From the NCBI GenBank assembly GCA_021790495.1, contig JAJYGZ010000100.1:463-13057 (forward strand): a stretch of 12,595 bases of DNA, read 5' to 3'. The notes beneath the pieces are model-generated. The model worked only from the letters and a program-made list of their open reading frames with translations. It was not told the DNA's origin and searched no databases. A program made the position numbers and the translations under genes. Source of the DNA: Actinomycetes bacterium (GTDB lineage: Bacteria > Actinomycetota > Acidimicrobiia > Acidimicrobiales > Acidimicrobiaceae). This document shows, in pieces, positions 1 through 6,592 of this stretch. Numbering within the stretch: position 1 is the stretch's first letter; the number at the start of each line of letters is the position of its first letter.

Positions 1-135
1 AAACGGTGCGAAGGAGCTTCCTCGTCCTAGGGTAAAAATGGCCAAGAGGACGACAAGCGTTCCAATGAACAACTCCGGGGTGTCTCCAATAAGGAAGTCC
101 CACCAAAACATCGCGAAGGCCTTGATAAGTCGCAT
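1..135 (-). CDS. Small membrane protein, N-terminal part (cut by window edge)
   Basis: An open frame starts with ATG at 135 and runs off the left edge without a stop, giving 45 residues. It begins MRLIKAFAMFWWDFLIGDTP and continues with a hydrophobic stretch (LFIGTLVVLLAIFTLG), so it is very probably a small membrane protein with at least one helix. The ATG lies three bases after the stop codon of the upstream COG4280-type gene, which suggests translational coupling and a shared transcript. The pattern of an aromatic-rich FWWDF-x-GD segment followed by a helix resembles small membrane partners found beside such transporters, but I do not recognise a named family. Function unknown; a role as an accessory subunit of the neighbouring membrane protein is inference from position only. 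Confidence 0.72.
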   Translation of the reverse strand, partial: MRLIKAFAMFWWDFLIGDTPELFIGTLVVLLAIFTLGRGSSFAPF

Positions 136-138
136 CGA

Positions 139-891
139 CTATGCCGCCCCTTCGCTCAGCGCCGCGCGACGGTATTGGAATTGGAGTAACTTTATCATTA
201 CCAGAGCAAGGCAAGCGTAAAGCAAGATAAGGACCAGTATGGAAGCGTCCGACGCTGGCCAGCGCACGCCAAGGCCTTCGCCCGACCAAAAGCTTCCAAA
301 GGAAACCAGCATGATTCCGACCCCCATTTTCATGGCATTTTCGGGAACCTTGGAGAGTTGCTTGGAGACCAAAGCGCCCACTATCGCGACCACAACAACC
401 GCAGCAAGCGCCGAAACCGCAGCGAGCCCGAGGTCGTGATTTGTCGCTCCCAGCGTTAACACGATTATGACGACTTCCAATCCTTCGAGAAACACTCCCT
501 TGAACGCGACCGCAAATCCCGTGGAATCACGTCCTTTGGAGTTCTTGGGTATCGAGCTGAGTTTCCGCACCTCTCTAGCAAATATCTCGTCCTCGTTGTG
601 CATTGCCTTCAGGCCAGAAGATCGCAAAATCGCCTTTCGCAACCATTGGAGCCCGAAAATTAAGAGCAGTGCGCCAATCACTAGTCGCAGCGAGGAGATC
701 GGCACATAGGTGACCAGAGCGGGACCTACGCCGATTACCAGCACGGCAAGAACTCCCATGGCTACCGCGGTCCCCTCGAATGCAGACCTCCAACCCCTGG
801 AAGTGCCGGCTGCGAGAACAATCGTCAGTGCCTCGACCATCTCTACCGACGATGCGAGAAAAACTGCAGCTACAAGTATGAGCGACCTCAA
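139..891 (-). CDS. Multi-pass membrane protein, COG4280-like, with FTR1-like ExxE helices
   Basis: This 250-residue protein is almost entirely hydrophobic, with about six or seven predicted membrane helices and one charged cytoplasmic-type loop near residues 83-122. Two helices carry a paired acidic motif: E17-M-V-E20 in the first helix and E136-G-L-E139 near the middle. The second resembles the REGLE iron-binding helix of FTR1/EfeU iron permeases, and the repeated layout suggests an internal duplication. I assign it to the COG4280-type predicted membrane proteins by recall, not by search. The start is TTG at 891: a perfect AGGAGG lies at 899-904, seven bases upstream, and the start overlaps the stop of the ATPase gene. 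As part of an Fbp-like operon, a metal-transport role is plausible but unproven. Confidence 0.82.
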   Translation of the reverse strand: MRSLILVAAVFLASSVEMVEALTIVLAAGTSRGWRSAFEGTAVAMGVLAVLVIGVGPALVTYVPISSLRLVIGALLLIFGLQWLRKAILRSSGLKAMHNEDEIFAREVRKLSSIPKNSKGRDSTGFAVAFKGVFLEGLEVVIIVLTLGATNHDLGLAAVSALAAVVVVAIVGALVSKQLSKVPENAMKMGVGIMLVSFGSFWSGEGLGVRWPASDASILVLILLYACLALVMIKLLQFQYRRAALSEGAA

Positions 892-2084
892 ATGACTGCC
901 TCCTGATATCCGGACTCAAATTCAGCCGCTGCGGAATCAATCCTTGTTTCGGCGAGGGGACGCTCGCTACTGTCATGCTCACAAAAAGCTAAACAGCCGC
1001 GGGGATCCAACGATAATTCTACTCCCGAGCCGCGCGAAACTCTTTGGGCCGAGAATACCGAACTCAGGACATGCTCCCCGATGGTAACCGCATGCTCGTA
1101 GCCGCGGCCGCGGTAGGCCACATCGGCAACGCGAGCAATATCGGCCGTAGCCCCCGGCGTAGCCTCCATTGAAATAGCGGCGGGACGAATCGCAATACGA
1201 ACCCGCCCGCCACGCGAAATGGGTTCCACGGGACGGGCAAGGACGCTCCTTTTTAATCCAGGAACATCGACGTGCAGCAATCCCTCGGGGGTGGTTCCAC
1301 AGGCGATACCTCGAACTTCTCCGGCGATCCCCGTAAAGCGGGCAATAAAGGAGTCCGCAGGATTCTCATAGATATCCTCCGGCACACCAAATTGCACCAG
1401 GCATCCGTCTTTGAGAACACCGATCTTGTCGGCCAGGGCGAATGCCTCGCTCTGATCATGGGTTATGTAGATCACCGTAGCGTTGCACTCGCGCGTAAGC
1501 GTGGCGATCTCGATGCGCAACTTCTCACGCAGGTCAGAATCTAAGTTGGACAGCGGCTCGTCGAAGAGAATCAGACCGCTGTGGGCAACGAGCGCACGGG
1601 CGAGCGCGACTCTCTGTTGCTCGCCTCCACTTAGCTCCGATGGAAATCGGTTTACTTTAGAGCCGAGTCCAACTTTTGCGAGAGTTTCCCCGGCCTGAAG
1701 CCGTCTCGTCTTGGCGTCCACTTTGTTTCGCTTTAGCGCGAATGCCACGTTGTCAAGAACGCTCATGTGGGGCCAAAGCGCATAATCCTGAAACACCATA
1801 GAAATCCCACGATCTTCGGGATTGACGTGGCGTCCATCGGCCGCTACCGTGGTTCCGAAGATCGAGATCGTTCCCCCCGAAATCCGCTCAGTCCCAGCGA
1901 TCGCCCGAACGATTGTCGCTTTCCCCGAACCAGAGGGTCCGAGCAATACCACAAACTCGCCTTTCATGACCTCGAGGCTCACCTCCGTTACGGCGTTGCG
2001 TTTGTTGTCATAACTCTTGGACACCGCTTGGAGCGAAACCGCTGCGCTGCGGGAATCGCTGGGCACATTGGCGTTATTGTTCAC
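888..2084 (-). CDS. Fe(III)-type ABC transporter ATP-binding protein (FbpC/PotA-like) with altered Walker A
   Basis: The 398-residue protein is the cytoplasmic ATPase of the importer encoded around it. Residues about 15-235 form an ABC domain: Walker A at G49-K55, Q-loop Q99, signature LSGGEQQ at 151-157, Walker B LILFDEP with D175 and E176, and the switch histidine H209. The rest (about 250-365) resembles the TOBE domain of iron, polyamine and sulfate-type importers. Walker A reads GPSGSGKAT: residue 56, normally the Ser/Thr that holds Mg2+, is Ala (codon GCG, 1917-1919). All other motifs are intact. The start is GTG at 2084, preceded by AGGAGG at 2093-2098, and it overlaps the 3' end of the permease gene by 11 bp, so the two are likely translationally coupled. 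Substrate specificity cannot be read from this subunit. Confidence 0.93.
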   Translation of the reverse strand: MNNNANVPSDSRSAAVSLQAVSKSYDNKRNAVTEVSLEVMKGEFVVLLGPSGSGKATIVRAIAGTERISGGTISIFGTTVAADGRHVNPEDRGISMVFQDYALWPHMSVLDNVAFALKRNKVDAKTRRLQAGETLAKVGLGSKVNRFPSELSGGEQQRVALARALVAHSGLILFDEPLSNLDSDLREKLRIEIATLTRECNATVIYITHDQSEAFALADKIGVLKDGCLVQFGVPEDIYENPADSFIARFTGIAGEVRGIACGTTPEGLLHVDVPGLKRSVLARPVEPISRGGRVRIAIRPAAISMEATPGATADIARVADVAYRGRGYEHAVTIGEHVLSSVFSAQRVSRGSGVELSLDPRGCLAFCEHDSSERPLAETRIDSAAAEFESGYQEAVI

Positions 2085-3849
2085 TAAACATTCCTCCTAA
2101 CTTCTGCCAGCCCCGCGGCGCGAGCAGGCGATAAGTTCCATTCACAACTCCGATCACCGCCAGCGCCGCACCTAGCGCTATCACCGACATCGCGGTTCCT
2201 CCGCCGTAGTCGTAACCCGCGGTGAGCTTATTTATTACCACCGATAGCGGAGCGAACCCCGGAGCGTAGAGGAGTTGGGAAAGAGGAAGCTCCAAAAGCG
2301 TCTTGGCAAAAGTCAACAGCCACGCAGACAATAAGGCTCGCGAAAGCACCGGAAGCACGCTGGTTATCCAGGCAGAAGCAGGCCCGGATCCATGTACTCT
2401 CGCGGCATGGGCCATATTGGATTGCACTTGGGACAACGGGCCAATCAGGATCCTGGATGTCGCCGGAAGTGCCGACGCGAAATAACCGAGGAAGAGCAAC
2501 TTGGAAGTGCCGTATAAGTTCATGCCGATGTCGGAAAAGAACGGCTGGTTGTAGGAGAAAATGTAGCCCGCTCCCAGGACTACGCCCGGCAGAGCAACCG
2601 ATCCCAAGAGGAGAACATCCAGTGCACGCGCTATCAGACGCTGGTCACGGCGAGCAAGTATCTTGGCGAGATATGCCCCAAGGATAACCGTGGCACTCGC
2701 TGTCGCCACGGAAATCCACATTGAAAAATGCAAGGGCGACCCAAAAACAGTCGACGAGAAGACTCGCGTGTAGTTCGAAAGAGTAAGAGAACTCGCGCCA
2801 AACGTCGTACCAAGGCCGGACAGGAAAGAGGCACTTACGATCCCGAACATCGGAACGCCTACTGCGAGGGCAAAAAAGATGGCGACAAAGAGATAGGCCG
2901 CCATCCGGAAACGACCGACCAAGCGGATGATCCTGACATCGCGGCGCCTCCCTGAAACCACTGCGTAACTGCGCGATTTGGTAAGCCTGCGCTGGAGAAG
3001 TATCGGCAGCATCGCCGATGCGACAAGCATCCAGCCGATCGCGGCCGCACCCGAGAAGTTGAGCGGTAGAGAATCGATGGCGGAGTAGAGAGAGTAGGTC
3101 GCGATGGGAAAGTGGGCGTTAGCGGCAAGGGTATAGGCAACTCCGAAATCGCTCATCGACTCGGCGAAAACAATCGCGAAGGCCGAGAACAGCGCTGGAG
3201 CGATAACCGGAATCAAGACACGTATCGCTTCACTTCGGGACCCCGCGTGCACTCGAGCGGCGTCTTCGAGCTCCGCACCCAAATTCCCGAGGGCCACAGA
3301 TATCGCAAGGTAGGCGAATGGCACCCCCGCCATCCCGAGCACAAAAATAACTCCAACTGGTCCGAAAAACAGATGGTAAAGCGGCAGCGCATCGATATGC
3401 GCGCTCGCGAGAACGCCGTTCGGCTCGAGCAGGCGCTGCCACCCTTCTGTAGTCAGATACGTAGGCACCAGCAAAAGGAACCAGATCAATCCGGACCAAA
3501 CTCGCTTGAGGGCAATGTCGGTCCTTCGCAAAAACCATGCCATGACCGTGCCAAAAAATGTCGCTATTACTGCCGCCGACACAGAGACCGCCAGCGAATC
3601 GATCATTCCTCGCAACGATTGGCCAGAGGTCGCAAAGACAAACGAGCCGAGGCTTACCGAAAAGCCATGTCCGTCAGCAATCCCCGGGAGAAACGCCTGG
3701 ATTAGGAAGAACACGACCGGCAACAGCAATACGAGAGACGCCAAGACCGCGGCTAATGCGCCAGGAAGCGAGATCCTTTCGGCGTTGGAATTAAATCTTT
3801 CGCCCCGTTCACTTGGAGCATCTAACTTCTCTAAAGCTGTAACTGTCAA
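2074..3849 (-). CDS. Fe(III)-type ABC transporter permease, two fused modules (FbpB-like)
   Basis: At 591 residues this inner-membrane protein has the size and duplicated layout of FbpB/SfuB permeases: two halves, each with about six membrane helices. Both halves carry the EAA-type loop that docks on the ATPase: the first around residues 195-217 (EDAARVHAGSRSEAIRVLIP), the second around 480-502 (AHAARVHGSGPASAWITSVLP region). A hydrophilic N-terminal tail of about 25 residues precedes the first helix. The start is TTG at 3849; an in-frame TGA lies just upstream and an AAAGG sequence sits about eight bases before it, so an earlier start is excluded. A nearby ATG at 3866 is in another frame. 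The gene lies 129 bp after the binding-protein gene and overlaps the ATPase gene. The Fbp class covers ferric iron, 2-aminoethylphosphonate and related ligands. Confidence 0.92.
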   Translation of the reverse strand: MTVTALEKLDAPSERGERFNSNAERISLPGALAAVLASLVLLLPVVFFLIQAFLPGIADGHGFSVSLGSFVFATSGQSLRGMIDSLAVSVSAAVIATFFGTVMAWFLRRTDIALKRVWSGLIWFLLLVPTYLTTEGWQRLLEPNGVLASAHIDALPLYHLFFGPVGVIFVLGMAGVPFAYLAISVALGNLGAELEDAARVHAGSRSEAIRVLIPVIAPALFSAFAIVFAESMSDFGVAYTLAANAHFPIATYSLYSAIDSLPLNFSGAAAIGWMLVASAMLPILLQRRLTKSRSYAVVSGRRRDVRIIRLVGRFRMAAYLFVAIFFALAVGVPMFGIVSASFLSGLGTTFGASSLTLSNYTRVFSSTVFGSPLHFSMWISVATASATVILGAYLAKILARRDQRLIARALDVLLLGSVALPGVVLGAGYIFSYNQPFFSDIGMNLYGTSKLLFLGYFASALPATSRILIGPLSQVQSNMAHAARVHGSGPASAWITSVLPVLSRALLSAWLLTFAKTLLELPLSQLLYAPGFAPLSVVINKLTAGYDYGGGTAMSVIALGAALAVIGVVNGTYRLLAPRGWQKLGGMFSEQ

Positions 3850-3908
3850 GACGTGGACCTTTCATTTCCGCCAAGTGATGCAGCCAAAACGCCGCAGAAC
3901 ATGCCAAT

Positions 3909-3953
3909 CTGGCCCACCTCCGGGCCGCTGTCGCGATCCGGCTCGTGGGCCAG
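3909..3953 (-). repeat. GC-rich intercistronic hairpin between binding-protein and permease genes
   Basis: CTGGCCCAC (3909-3917) and GTGGGCCAG (3945-3953) form a perfect 9-bp stem around a 27-base loop that itself can pair CCGG (3920-3923) with CCGG (3938-3941). It starts about 25 bases after the stop of the binding-protein gene. No T-run follows on the minus strand, so it is a poor intrinsic terminator. Hairpins in this place are known from other binding-protein operons (malE-malF type), where they block 3' exonucleases or cause partial termination and keep the binding protein more abundant than the membrane parts. That role here is inference. Confidence 0.65.
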
Positions 3954-3978
3954 GGAGCCAAAATTCCAACCGATATTC

Positions 3979-5079
3979 TCAGTTCACGATGCTGTTGGTA
4001 AACCAGGAGTTGATGGAGTTTTCCCGAGCACCCCAGGTGTACGGGTTGATGACCTGAAACTTGATCCCGGAGAGACTTGGCACTGCAGCTTCAGGAGATA
4101 CTCCCGAAACTACCGGCCAGTAGAGAGAATCACCGGTGGGATCACCCGAGAGTTGCACTTTCTGCCCTGCCGGAGACAGGACGAAATCGACGAACTGCTT
4201 GGCTTCGGCGATCTCCGCGGCTGACGCCTTCGCATCTATGCCGATCACACCCGGCAACAACGTTGTCGGGGGAAGAAACGCGGTCTTTATCGTTGGATCC
4301 TTGATGGACGCTCCAATGCCGGCCGAACTCTGGATCAGCGCCAGCTTTATCTGCCCGGTCCCAAGTGCGTGAAGAGTGTCGCCATTGGTCTGAAACACCT
4401 GCAAGCCGTTCGCCTTTAGCTGAGAGTAAAAACTCTCGCCCTGGGAGACGCCGCCGAGATAGCTCATCATGCCCGCGACGAACGGAAAGGTCGGACCCGA
4501 TACGGCCGGGTCATTCATTCCGATCTGGCCATTCCACCGAGATGAAAGAAGGTCGTTCCAACTCGTCGGAGGACTAGCCACAGTCTTGGTGGAGTAAACC
4601 AGGGTTCCCGCCATGGTAAGCCCCGTCGGGATGTAGCTTCCGTCTTTGGGAAGCAGTCCCTTCGCCGCCGCGGTCCACTTGACCGATGGTTCCCAATGTT
4701 GCACTAATGCGCCTTGTGCGTCCAGCGCGGCGAAGGCTTCGTCACCGTCAACCCAAAGCACTCCCCAATGCGGATTCGCCGCCTCGGCCTGAACCCGGGT
4801 AAGCAGAGGCCCGGTGGAGTCGTCCACGAGTGTGGTGGTTATTCCCGTTGCCTTCTGGAATGCCGCCGTCATCGCCGAGTCATACCCCTGGGCCGAATAG
4901 ACCACCAAGGGCACCTTGGTATTGGATGAGGCGTTTGCGCTATTTGGCGACGAACCCGATGAGGACGCGCTTCCGCACGCGGCCACGACTAGTGGAATCG
5001 TCAACGCCGCAAGGGCCTTGAAGGCGAAGTTGTACCGGAGGCCGCTCCGGATTTTTTTATTTGTTGTTTTTGTATTCAC
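3979..5079 (-). CDS. ABC transporter substrate-binding lipoprotein (Fe(III)/FbpA-like family)
   Basis: The 366-residue precursor has a basic N-terminus, a hydrophobic helix (about residues 18-33) and a lipobox V-A-A-C with the lipidated cysteine at 35, followed by a Ser/Asn-rich linker to about residue 55. The mature part is a type 2 periplasmic-binding fold: VVYSAQGYDSAMTAAFQKATGI near 59-80 (shown here only as a match to the usual FbpA-like start), WVDGDEAFAAL near 109-119, and a C-terminal AKQFVDFVLSPAGQKV segment near 293-308. Family members capture a ligand outside the membrane and pass it to the permease. FbpA proteins that bind Fe(III) have a Tyr-Tyr pair near the second lobe; the matching segment here seems to be ALIQSSAG (247-254), so iron is not certain. 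GTG start at 5079 without a Shine-Dalgarno sequence; see the promoter entry. Confidence 0.88.
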   Translation of the reverse strand: MNTKTTNKKIRSGLRYNFAFKALAALTIPLVVAACGSASSSGSSPNSANASSNTKVPLVVYSAQGYDSAMTAAFQKATGITTTLVDDSTGPLLTRVQAEAANPHWGVLWVDGDEAFAALDAQGALVQHWEPSVKWTAAAKGLLPKDGSYIPTGLTMAGTLVYSTKTVASPPTSWNDLLSSRWNGQIGMNDPAVSGPTFPFVAGMMSYLGGVSQGESFYSQLKANGLQVFQTNGDTLHALGTGQIKLALIQSSAGIGASIKDPTIKTAFLPPTTLLPGVIGIDAKASAAEIAEAKQFVDFVLSPAGQKVQLSGDPTGDSLYWPVVSGVSPEAAVPSLSGIKFQVINPYTWGARENSINSWFTNSIVN

Positions 5080-5116
5080 GCCAAGAGAATTACCGGTAAA
5101 GGTGAACGGCTCTCAA
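5079..5116 (-). promoter_or_regulatory. Candidate promoter of the ABC transporter operon, giving a leaderless mRNA
   Basis: On the minus strand TTGAGA (5111-5116) and GGTAAT (5089-5094) are 16 bases apart. The GTG start at 5079 is nine bases past the -10, so transcription would begin within two or three bases of the start codon. This agrees with the absence of a Shine-Dalgarno sequence. The -10 match is only moderate. Confidence 0.4.
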
Positions 5117-5131
5117 CCGGCCCATGAACAC

Positions 5132-5154
5132 CTAGCGAAAGTTGCTAGAACTTT
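5132..5154. promoter_or_regulatory. Overlapping dyads upstream of the ABC operon, possible operator
   Basis: Two inverted repeats interlock: CTAGC (5132-5136) with GCTAG (5144-5148), and AAAGTT (5138-5143) with AACTTT (5149-5154). They lie just upstream of the candidate promoter, a usual place for an activator or a distal repressor site. The sequence does not fit the Fur or IdeR/DtxR consensus well, so I do not name a regulator. Confidence 0.35.
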
Positions 5155-5382
5155 AACCTTTGTGCGGGTGGCACCACCGAAGGCGCACCGATGCCCTACC
5201 GAGGGTCACCACGTCGCCCTGGAAGTGCAACGATTTTGTTGAATCCGGCCTCGGCAAGCGTCGGCGAGCAAACGACTCCTTGGTTGAAGTGCTAACCGAT
5301 GATCTTGGGCAAGCAACCGCTCCGCGGCATTAGAGACCGAAACGCGCGCAACACTGCTCGGCTTCAATAGCTCTGTTAGCCG

Positions 5383-5420
5383 CATCGCTAGCGATGTCAG
5401 CACATAACAGCCTTGTTATG
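5383..5420. repeat. Two adjacent perfect palindromes
   Basis: CATCGCTAGCGATG (5383-5396) is a perfect 14-bp palindrome. Six bases later CATAACA-GCCT-TGTTATG (5403-5420) forms a perfect 7-bp stem with a four-base loop. They may be a regulator site and a small hairpin, or remnants of a mobile element end. No adjacent gene tells which. Confidence 0.5.
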
Positions 5421-5953
5421 CGTCAGCTCTAAAACGGCAGCGATAGCCGACACGCCCAGAAAAGAACTCATTTCAGGGCGCTGACGATCTGGAGCGCGTG
5501 GTGACGGGGCAGCGGCTTTCACTGGCGTGGCCCGCTACAAGGCGCAAAAAGGTATGCCGCTCATAAGCCGCCGTTCCACGGTGGGTAAAACGAGGCGCAG
5601 ATAGAGGCCTCGCCCAACGGTTCGATTAGCGCCTCGGGGTTATGCCTCTCGAGCAGCTCCGAGCAAACTTCGGGTAGACGCAGGGCCAGATTGGCACCAA
5701 TTACCGTAGCGGTCTCCCTAAACACGCGAGCAACGCGAACCGGCCTCAAAGAAGCCATGTCCCGCATTCCCGGATTTGTCTACGGCTCGGCGCTTATGCA
5801 TACGACTTTTGCACCCTATCGGCAAGTTGCATCGAGGCTCGTCATATTCATATGAGACAACGGCAAGCCACTCCGAGTGGCGCCTAAGCGACATGGACGA
5901 CCGGAACTTCCAGAGCGCAGGCCCGAACCATTGCGACACCTCCCGACAACTGC

Positions 5954-5980
5954 AACGACCCGAGGCTGGCCCGGGTCGTT
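5954..5980. terminator. Strong isolated hairpin, terminator-like but without T-run
   Basis: AACGACCCG (5954-5962) and CGGGTCGTT (5972-5980) form a perfect 9-bp stem with a nine-base loop. A second small hairpin, GAGAG-AAC-CTCTC (5986-5998), follows directly on the plus strand. Neither strand has a good U-tract after it, and no gene ends nearby, so its role as a terminator is doubtful. Confidence 0.3.
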
Positions 5981-6253
5981 ATCTGGAGAGAACCTCTCTA
6001 GTACCCATCGCCTCTTGCGAGTGAGACTCAGACTTGCAAGAAGGCTAACGAGGGCTTCCGAATGAGAGTCTCAGGCTGGCGCGTGCTCGTTTTGGATCAG
6101 CGAGCAAACCATCGCTTGGGCTTCGCCGCTGACGCTTCGGAGCTGCAATTGCAGCGATCGGCGGGCCGAATATGACCGAGAACTTGCTCGACATGGGCAC
6201 CGCATCCGGCCCAAGTTGGGCGCTTGCATTTATTACACGTTATTGCTCTACAC

Positions 6254-6269
6254 ATACCCCACAGGGTAT
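6254..6269. promoter_or_regulatory. CsoR/CstR-like operator (ATACCC-N4-GGGTAT)
   Basis: ATACCC-CACA-GGGTAT is a perfect dyad of the form bound by CsoR-family (DUF156) regulators, which sense copper, persulfides or related signals. It lies in an AT-richer patch with no recognised gene on either side within several hundred bases. Either the target gene has decayed, or a small unannotated transcript is controlled here. Family assignment is by motif resemblance only. Confidence 0.4.
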
Positions 6270-6424
6270 ATGCCCAATGATAGATTTCGCGCCGCTTAAT
6301 GTAAGTACTTTATTAAATCCTAAATTACTACCCTTGCAGAGGCCTCATTTAGAACTTTGTGAGTTCAACCCACCACCCGGTCCACTGGCCAAACACGGAT
6401 GCGGCCCTTTGCATAAAATCAACA

Positions 6425-6566
6425 GTGCGCCTGGCGCTACGAGAGGAAGTCAGACTGCCTGCGGCACCCTTGCCAATCCGCTGAGGGCTGCTGTCTTCCG
6501 ACCCTGACCCGGTTCACGGGGGCAAGCCGCGCAGGGCCCGACCCCCTCTCGTAGCGCCAGGCGCAC
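6425..6566 (-). ncRNA. ffs: Signal recognition particle RNA (small bacterial type, 4.5S-like)
   Basis: On the minus strand the segment complementary to 6487-6507 reads GTCAGG-GTC-GGAA-GAC-AGCAG, the hallmark of SRP RNA helix 8: a GGAA tetraloop (6496-6499) on a three-base stem, then the conserved asymmetric loop that binds Ffh. The arms continue pairing outward, for example TTGCC with GGCAA and CCTGCG..GGC with GCCGCAGG, and end in a perfect 22-bp stem (6425-6446 with 6545-6566). The whole is one long hairpin, about 142 nt if the terminal stem is counted, longer than the 114 nt of E. coli 4.5S RNA; the mature ends may lie inside that stem. No Alu-type domain is seen. The RNA joins Ffh to deliver membrane proteins to the translocon. 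The terminal stem is followed by TGTTGATTTT, so it may also serve as terminator. Confidence 0.9.
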
Positions 6567-6570
6567 GACT

Positions 6571-6589
6571 AACGAATAGTCTATTCGTT
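6571..6589. promoter_or_regulatory. Perfect 19-bp palindrome between SRP RNA and tRNA-Ser; candidate bidirectional promoter core
   Basis: AACGAATAG-T-CTATTCGTT has two 9-bp arms around one base. Its centre gives a -10-like TAGTCT on the plus strand (6577-6582) and TAGACT on the minus strand over the same bases. Each would start transcription a few bases before its RNA: about 6589 for the tRNA (mature 5' end 6593) and about 6570 for the SRP RNA (end 6566). No -35 box is evident in either direction. A protein-binding site is the alternative. Confidence 0.45.
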
Positions 6590-6592
6590 TAC

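Larger units (their letters stand above)
5155..6424. other. About 1.27 kb without a recognisable gene
   Basis: Open frames here are short (the longest are about 65-111 codons), on both strands, mutually overlapping, without good ribosome binding sites and without motifs I recognise. The longest, 6172-6507 on the plus strand, runs into the SRP RNA gene. The stretch is rich in small dyads: CATCGCTAGCGATG at 5383-5396, CATAACA/TGTTATG at 5403-5420, CGTCAGC (5421-5427) with GCTGACG (5480-5486), AACGACCCG/CGGGTCGTT at 5954-5980, TGAGACTC (6022-6029) with GAGTCTCA (6066-6073), and an ATACCC/GGGTAT site at 6254-6269. It could be decayed coding DNA, an unrecognised structured RNA, or both. Confidence 0.6.

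Noticed and set aside
3112..3705. 197-codon plus-strand frame
   Set aside because: Antisense shadow of the permease gene; very rich in charged residues and without a known fold.
5132..5154. Fur or IdeR box for the ABC operon
   Set aside because: The dyads do not match the 19-bp IdeR/DtxR or Fur consensus in arm sequence.
5206..5403. 65-codon minus-strand frame upstream of the ABC operon
   Set aside because: Starts at GTG inside a palindrome, no family resemblance, composition looks like random translation.
5561..5939. Two overlapping minus-strand frames of about 70 codons, considered as transposase remnants
   Set aside because: No DDE or HTH motif, no inverted-repeat ends or target duplication that I could find.
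6172..6507. 111-codon plus-strand frame
   Set aside because: Its 3' third lies in the SRP RNA gene, it has no recognisable motif and no convincing ribosome site.
6425..6566. Inverted repeat read as mobile element ends or as RNase P RNA on the plus strand
   Set aside because: The minus strand carries the exact SRP helix 8 signature with GGAA tetraloop centred between the arms, which explains the repeat.
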